Shown piece by piece: positions 5,990 through 9,808 of a DNA stretch of 9,808 bases. Numbering within the stretch: the first letter of the stretch is position 1; the number at the start of each line of letters is the position of its first letter. The notes beneath the pieces are model-generated. The model did no database searches. It was not told where the DNA came from and was given only the letters and a program-made list of their open reading frames with translations. A program made the translations under genes and the position numbers. The stretch covers positions 1 to 9,808 of the forward strand of contig DPKX01000213.1 of NCBI GenBank assembly GCA_003542295.1, in the 5' to 3' direction. The DNA comes from Candidatus Atribacter hydrocarboniphilus (GTDB lineage Bacteria; Atribacterota; Atribacteria; Atribacterales; Atribacteraceae).

Positions 5990-7051
5990 TTACAAAATTA
6001 CTGGAAGCCTATTTAAAACTCGACAGGATTCTTTTTCAACCACAACAATATTTTCCAGCCGTATCCCACCTTTCCCAGGGATATAAACTCCTGGTTCCAC
6101 CGTTACCACCATGTTTTCCCGAAGAATAACTTCACTGGTAATACTTAATCGGGGTGATTCATGAACAAGAATTCCTACTCCATGACCCAAACTGTGAGTA
6201 AAATATTGTTCAATTTTATGTTGTTGGAAAAAATCCCGAACCGCCCGTTCAACATCAGCAGCTTTTACTCCATCACGAATAGAACTTTGAGCTAATTGTT
6301 GAGCTTCCTGAACCAATTGGATAGCTTTTTTAAACCATTGATCCTCAACACCACCGATGGGAACCGTGCGGGTAATGTCACCACAATACTTTTTATAACG
6401 AACTCCCCAATCTACCACCAACCAGCTTCCCGCTTCCAATCTCTCGTCGGTTGGTTGAGCATGGGGAAGAGCTGACCTTTCTCCGCTTGCCGCTATAGTT
6501 GGAAAAGCAATTGAATCTCCGCCCACTTTGATCATTTGATAATCCAATTCCAGAGCAAAATCTTTCTCTTTGATTCCAGGGCGAACCATTGGACTCACTG
6601 CTTCCCAGGCTTTTTCAGAAAGGTGAAGCGCCTTTGTTATTAATTCAAGCTCGCCTGGCGCTTTAATCATCCGCATTTCTTCTAACCAGTTTGAGGCCGG
6701 AATCAACTCGAGATTTTTCTCTTTTAAGCTGAGATAGCTTTGATAAGTGAGACTCGTCTCAAAATAAACCGTGTGAAAACCATTTGATACGAGGGTTTCG
6801 GCAATTTTTTTATAGACATCGGTATTAAACTCAATGATATCAGCCGCAATTTTTAGTTCCTTCTTGGCCTGTGTGGTATAGCGACCGTCACAGAGAAACA
6901 CCGGATTTTGGTCGGGAAATATCATTAAAAATCCACTCGATCCGGTAAAGCCGGTCAGATAAAAGATATTGGAAAGATCAGTCAACAAAAAAGGAATACC
7001 ACGCTTATTTTGTAAATTCTCTTGGAGTTTTTTTATTCGATTGGTTTCCAT
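5990..7051 (-). CDS. M24 family aminopeptidase P / Xaa-Pro peptidase
   Basis: Cytosolic dinuclear-metal peptidase that removes residues next to proline (Xaa-Pro aminopeptidase or prolidase). The 353 residues match the short bacterial form (YqhT/PepQ type). The N-terminal creatinase-like domain spans about 1-125, with the family's L-T-D-L-S-N-I-F-Y-L-T-G-F segment at 23-35. The C-terminal pita-bread domain carries all five metal ligands: Asp214 (VVDWG), Asp225 (GDITRT), His290 (SLGHGVG), Glu319 (TVEPGVY) and Glu333 (RLENIV). The supporting His197 (LPHAQPT) and His297 are also present. The enzyme should be active; exact substrate preference cannot be read from sequence. The start ATG at 7051 has GAGGG at 7066-7062, ten bases upstream, and lies 18 bases after aroQ. 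This gene commonly precedes efp in Firmicutes. Confidence 0.93.
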   Translation of the reverse strand: METNRIKKLQENLQNKRGIPFLLTDLSNIFYLTGFTGSSGFLMIFPDQNPVFLCDGRYTTQAKKELKIAADIIEFNTDVYKKIAETLVSNGFHTVYFETSLTYQSYLSLKEKNLELIPASNWLEEMRMIKAPGELELITKALHLSEKAWEAVSPMVRPGIKEKDFALELDYQMIKVGGDSIAFPTIAASGERSALPHAQPTDERLEAGSWLVVDWGVRYKKYCGDITRTVPIGGVEDQWFKKAIQLVQEAQQLAQSSIRDGVKAADVERAVRDFFQQHKIEQYFTHSLGHGVGILVHESPRLSITSEVILRENMVVTVEPGVYIPGKGGIRLENIVVVEKESCRVLNRLPVIL

Positions 7052-7069
7052 GTTTAATAGTCCCTCTTG

Positions 7070-7531
7070 TTAAGCAAGACGTATGGGTTCTTCTTCTTTC
7101 CCTTTCAAAATCAAAGCATCCATGGCCAAAATATAACCAATCCAACCTAAACCACTAATCTGGCCCCAACAAACCGGTGCCGTTACTGAATGGTGTCGAA
7201 ATTCTTCTCTGGCATAGATGTTAGACATGTGTACTTCAATTGATCGAATTTTTACAGCGCTAAGAGCATCTCGAACAGCTATACTATAATGGGTCAACGC
7301 TCCCGGATTGATAATTATACCATCAATTTCTTTTCTTTTCTGGTGTATTTTATCAACGATCTCACCTTCGTGGTTGGACTGAAAAAATTCTGTATGTACC
7401 CCTCTTTTTTTGGCTTCTTCGGCAATTTTCTTGATTAAAGTATCGTAACTCATTGAACCGTAAAGGCTGGTTTCTCGCTCACCTAAAAGATTGAGATTGG
7501 GGCCAAAAATATAGAGCAATTTATGATTCAT
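7070..7531 (-). CDS. aroQ: 3-dehydroquinate dehydratase, type II
   Basis: Catalyses reversible trans-dehydration of 3-dehydroquinate to 3-dehydroshikimate, the third step of the shikimate pathway; type II enzymes form cytosolic dodecamers. At 153 residues the length is typical. The N-terminal motif G-P-N-L-N-L-L-G-E-R-E at 10-20 contains Arg19, and the catalytic Tyr24 follows in S-L-Y-G. I-N-P-G-A-L-T-H-Y-S at 74-83 supplies Asn75 and His81. E-V-H-M-S-N at 99-104 gives catalytic His101, and Arg112 lies in E-F-R-H-H-S. All active-site residues are in place. The ATG start overlaps the aroB stop as ATGA (7531-7528), and GAGG at 7542-7539 lies seven bases upstream, so translation is coupled to the preceding pathway enzyme. 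Confidence 0.97.
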   Translation of the reverse strand: MNHKLLYIFGPNLNLLGERETSLYGSMSYDTLIKKIAEEAKKRGVHTEFFQSNHEGEIVDKIHQKRKEIDGIIINPGALTHYSIAVRDALSAVKIRSIEVHMSNIYAREEFRHHSVTAPVCWGQISGLGWIGYILAMDALILKGKEEEPIRLA

Positions 7532-8625
7532 GGTTCTACCTCAACTAACTGTGGCAAAACGTCAAGAACCAGTCCCATTTCCACCGGAATCGAGTACACT
7601 GGTTTGCCGATGGCTTCTAATAGGACCATCCTCAAGCTTCCACTCACATTTTTTTTATCTTTTAACAAGGATTGAATAAAGGTATGAGCTTTGACTGAAT
7701 AAGGTAATGATGTAGGCAACCCACATCTCACCAGCAACTTTTGATGAATATTTACCAAATCAGCAGACATCATGCCCATTTTCTCAGCGATCATAGCCGC
7801 TCCTATCATCCCAACTGCAACAGCTTCACCATGACGAAGGGCTCCATACCCTAAAGTTTTTTCAAAAGCATGCCCTAAAGTATGGCCGTAATTTAAGATA
7901 CTCCTTAATCCACTTTCTTTTTCGTCCTCTTGAACGATTTCTCCCTTAAATTGAATCGATTGATAAATAACCTCTTCAAGAGTTTTTTGATCTTGTCCAA
8001 GAATCATCGAAATGTTCTTTCGAAAAAATTCAAAAAATTCTCCACCCTTAAGCAAAGATGCTTTAATCACTTCGCTCAATCCTTCTCGGAATTCGCGGTC
8101 GGGTAAAGATTGTAAAAAATCAAGTCCAACTATAACCCCTTCAGGCTGATAAAAGGTACCGATTAAATTTTTCCCTTCTTCGACGTTTACTCCGGTTTTT
8201 CCTCCAACCGAACTATCAACCTGAGCTAAAAGACTGGTGGGAATTTGAAAATAGGGAATCCCACGTAGATAGGTTGAGGCGACAAAACCGGTGATATCGG
8301 TAATCACTCCGCCACCCAAAGCAATTAAAAAACCTTTCCTATCTAATCCCTGACGTAATAACTCGTGGTAGACCTTCTCAACAGTATTCAGTTGCTTATA
8401 TTCTTCACCATCCGGTATGGTAACTGTTGAAATAATAAAATTCTTTTCTTTAAAAATGTTTTTAATTTTTTGGAGATAGAGTGATCCCACAATAGAATTG
8501 GTTACTATGGCCACCTTTCGGGATGGAAATTGGATTTGATCTAACCAGTCAGGAGAAGTAAAAAGCGATGGAAGGAGTATAACCGGGTAACGCTTAGTTT
8601 TGGTTCGTATAGAAAGGGCACGCAT
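7528..8625 (-). CDS. aroB: 3-dehydroquinate synthase
   Basis: NAD+- and metal-dependent conversion of DAHP to 3-dehydroquinate, the second shikimate step; cytosolic. From the ATG at 8625 it has 365 residues, a normal length. NAD-binding motifs include P-D-G-E (72-75) and ALGGGVITDITGF (about 102-114). The conserved Q-I-P-T-S-L-L-A-Q-V-D-S-S-V-G-G-K-T-G stretch falls at about 127-145. Metal ligands are Glu185 (EGLSEVIKA), His248 (NYGHTLGHAFE) and His265 (LRHGEAV). The frame is open upstream to a TTG at 8643, six codons earlier. I prefer the ATG because GGAG at 8641-8638 lies upstream of it (12-base spacer), while the TTG has no ribosome binding site. Either start overlaps the end of aroK. It is flanked by other shikimate genes. 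Confidence 0.96.
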   Translation of the reverse strand: MRALSIRTKTKRYPVILLPSLFTSPDWLDQIQFPSRKVAIVTNSIVGSLYLQKIKNIFKEKNFIISTVTIPDGEEYKQLNTVEKVYHELLRQGLDRKGFLIALGGGVITDITGFVASTYLRGIPYFQIPTSLLAQVDSSVGGKTGVNVEEGKNLIGTFYQPEGVIVGLDFLQSLPDREFREGLSEVIKASLLKGGEFFEFFRKNISMILGQDQKTLEEVIYQSIQFKGEIVQEDEKESGLRSILNYGHTLGHAFEKTLGYGALRHGEAVAVGMIGAAMIAEKMGMMSADLVNIHQKLLVRCGLPTSLPYSVKAHTFIQSLLKDKKNVSGSLRMVLLEAIGKPVYSIPVEMGLVLDVLPQLVEVEP

Positions 8626-9112
8626 GTTCAATAATTTCTCCAATTATTCTTTCCAGCTTTTTTTGAGTCGTATCAATTATAACATGAGCTCTTTCATACC
8701 AACACAAACGGTTTAAATACAGTTCTTTGAGATGATTTCTGGTAGGGTATTTTTGTAATAATGGGCGGGTTGGGTCTCCAGTTATTCTCAAAAAAAGTTC
8801 ATCGAAATTGACCTTTAAATAAACAGTAAAAAAACGCTGGCGAAGGATCTCCCAATTATCTTCGCCTACCGGGAGGCCTCCACCGGTTGCCAATACAACT
8901 CTCTCTAACTTAGCCATCTCGGCTAAAACTGACTTTTCACATTTCCGAAAATACCCTTCGCCATTTTTTGCAAAAATCTCAGCTATTGTACAGTTTTCCT
9001 TTTCCTGGATTAACACATCACTATCAAGGAATGTCCATCCTAATTGGAGAGCTAGTCTTTTGCCAATGGTTGTCTTCCCTGATCCCATAAAACCAATAAG
9101 CGCAATGTTCAT
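8594..9112 (-). CDS. aroK: Shikimate kinase
   Basis: Phosphorylates shikimate at the 3-hydroxyl using ATP (fifth shikimate step). From the ATG at 9112 it has 172 residues, typical of the family. Walker A is G-F-M-G-S-G-K-T at 7-14. The shikimate-binding D-S-D is at 30-32 (Asp32), Y-F-R at 54-56 (Arg56), the G-G-G loop at 77-79, and the lid arginine in D-P-T-R-P at 113-117. The last codons run into aroB. A second in-frame ATG exists four codons upstream (9124); I prefer 9112 because it overlaps the upstream stop as ATGA, the pattern seen elsewhere in this block, and it puts the first beta strand (M-N-I-A-L-I-G) at the N-terminus as usual. Neither start has a clear ribosome binding site. Confidence 0.95.
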   Translation of the reverse strand: MNIALIGFMGSGKTTIGKRLALQLGWTFLDSDVLIQEKENCTIAEIFAKNGEGYFRKCEKSVLAEMAKLERVVLATGGGLPVGEDNWEILRQRFFTVYLKVNFDELFLRITGDPTRPLLQKYPTRNHLKELYLNRLCWYERAHVIIDTTQKKLERIIGEIIEHACPFYTNQN

Positions 9113-9808
9113 CGAAGAGAACATGAGGAACAGGATGAACCTGGGTTTTGTCCTTGATTTTGAATGATTTCTTGGATCTGTTGATCAATTTCATCCTGCA
9201 AGCTGTCATCAATCATGTCGGCATTGATTGAAATGGCTTTTTTTATAGCGATAGGATGACCAGCTCCATCTATCCCGTTGAAGGTAATGATTGCCTGGCC
9301 AAAGGGAATACCATGGTTAATATAATAGTCTTGAGTCGATTGGTCAAAGATTTCAAGCTTCAGGGTTCGGGAGGCGTCTTTTTCTGGTTCCTCAGAACTC
9401 CCAAATGGGGGAAGATAAAGATAAACTGACAAGTTTTTTCGCAAGCTATCGATTGGTATTCCTTTGTTATCGGTATAAACAACTTCACAATCTTGAATTT
9501 CCGCTCCCACATTATTAATCGGAGAAAAGGAAAATTCAACAACCCGAGCAAAGTTCACTGCAATAGTTGCCAAATAGGATTCTGAAGAAGCGAGTTCGGT
9601 TGTTACAATTGTTTCATATCCGCCACCCGTTTGTTCGTGAAGAAGGGGTAACAAGACTACATAAGGAACTCCTTCATTGTCATATACAATTACATACTTT
9701 TCACCCTCTTGGTGTATATCAGATTCAGTTATTTCTGTACTTACAGTAGAAGAAGAACTTGCATTAGATTCACTAGTTATATCGGTTACCGAAACCACTC
9801 CTAAAATA
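9109..9808 (-). CDS. Unrecognised protein, probably exported, 5' end beyond window
   Basis: The frame is open to the right edge, giving about 232 visible residues. A GTG at 9798 could be read as a start, but AGGAG abuts it without a spacer and the residues before it (I-L-G) are hydrophobic, so a 5'-truncated gene is more likely. The visible part begins I-L-G-V-V-S-V, possibly the end of a membrane segment. A Ser/Thr/Glu-rich linker follows (about 10-35), then an apparently beta-rich region with several Y/V/I-alternating stretches. A Gln/Asp/Ile-rich segment comes next (about 200-222), and a tail with C-S-S-C just before the end. The stop overlaps the aroK ATG. In some bacteria type IV pilus genes precede aroK/aroB, so a pilus accessory or surface protein is possible, but I see no specific family motif and assign no function. 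Confidence 0.65.
   Translation of the reverse strand, partial: ILGVVSVTDITSESNASSSSTVSTEITESDIHQEGEKYVIVYDNEGVPYVVLLPLLHEQTGGGYETIVTTELASSESYLATIAVNFARVVEFSFSPINNVGAEIQDCEVVYTDNKGIPIDSLRKNLSVYLYLPPFGSSEEPEKDASRTLKLEIFDQSTQDYYINHGIPFGQAIITFNGIDGAGHPIAIKKAISINADMIDDSLQDEIDQQIQEIIQNQGQNPGSSCSSCSLR

Noticed and set aside
8626..8643. Upstream TTG start for aroB adding six residues.
   Set aside because: No ribosome binding site precedes it, and GGAG lies downstream of it in a position that serves the ATG at 8625.
8872..8881. Perfect 10-bp palindrome ggaggcctcc inside aroK.
   Set aside because: It encodes the conserved Gly-Gly-Leu-Pro part of the shikimate kinase loop, which explains it without a regulatory role.
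9024..9551. Minus-strand open frames at 9024-9212 and 9360-9551.
   Set aside because: They are alternative frames of aroK and the partial upstream gene, without domain-like sequence or start signals.

Overview
The window is a dense block of bacterial housekeeping genes, all transcribed leftward (minus strand). In transcription order it runs: an unrecognised protein cut by the right edge, aroK, aroB, aroQ, an M24 aminopeptidase, efp, an Asp23-family gene, nusB, a type II polyprenyl synthase (ispA), tlyA, nadK, recN, and a ferredoxin-like subunit cut by the left edge. No RNA gene, mobile element, CRISPR array or long repeat is visible. No gene-free stretch exceeds about 70 bases.

The core order (aroQ - M24 peptidase - efp - Asp23 - nusB - ispA - tlyA - nadK - recN) is the arrangement well known from Firmicutes/Clostridia. 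Several usual members are absent: no folD/xseA/xseB between nusB and ispA, no dxs between ispA and tlyA, and no argR between nadK and recN. A 4Fe-4S subunit resembling the small ferredoxin subunit of 2-oxoacid:ferredoxin oxidoreductases follows recN, where spore formers usually have spoIVB/spo0A. This suggests an anaerobic, probably non-sporulating bacterium with an AT-rich genome, either a divergent Firmicute or a deep lineage that keeps this order (for example Atribacterota). The taxonomic guess is weak and rests on gene order alone.

The right third (about 7070-9112) holds three shikimate-pathway enzymes: dehydroquinate synthase, type II dehydroquinase and shikimate kinase. The middle (about 4531-7051) holds a proline-type aminopeptidase, translation elongation factor P, an Asp23/Gls24 protein and the antitermination factor NusB. 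The left third (1-4531) holds isoprenoid chain elongation, an rRNA methyltransferase, NAD kinase, the DNA-repair ATPase RecN and the ferredoxin. Gaps range from 4-11 base overlaps to 70 bases, so most of the block is probably one transcript with translational coupling. The two largest gaps, 70 bases before efp and 50 bases before the ferredoxin gene, are the likeliest places for internal promoters, though neither shows a convincing one.

I do not see a clear new multi-gene system. The most unusual signal is in efp. The tip loop that carries the modified lysine normally reads PGKGxAF-like, but here it has two tryptophans beside the conserved lysine and no proline, in an otherwise normal EF-P in its normal place. 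Secondary points are the partial protein ending in a Cys-Ser-Ser-Cys tail whose stop overlaps the aroK start, and a nested hairpin built into the last codons of recN.
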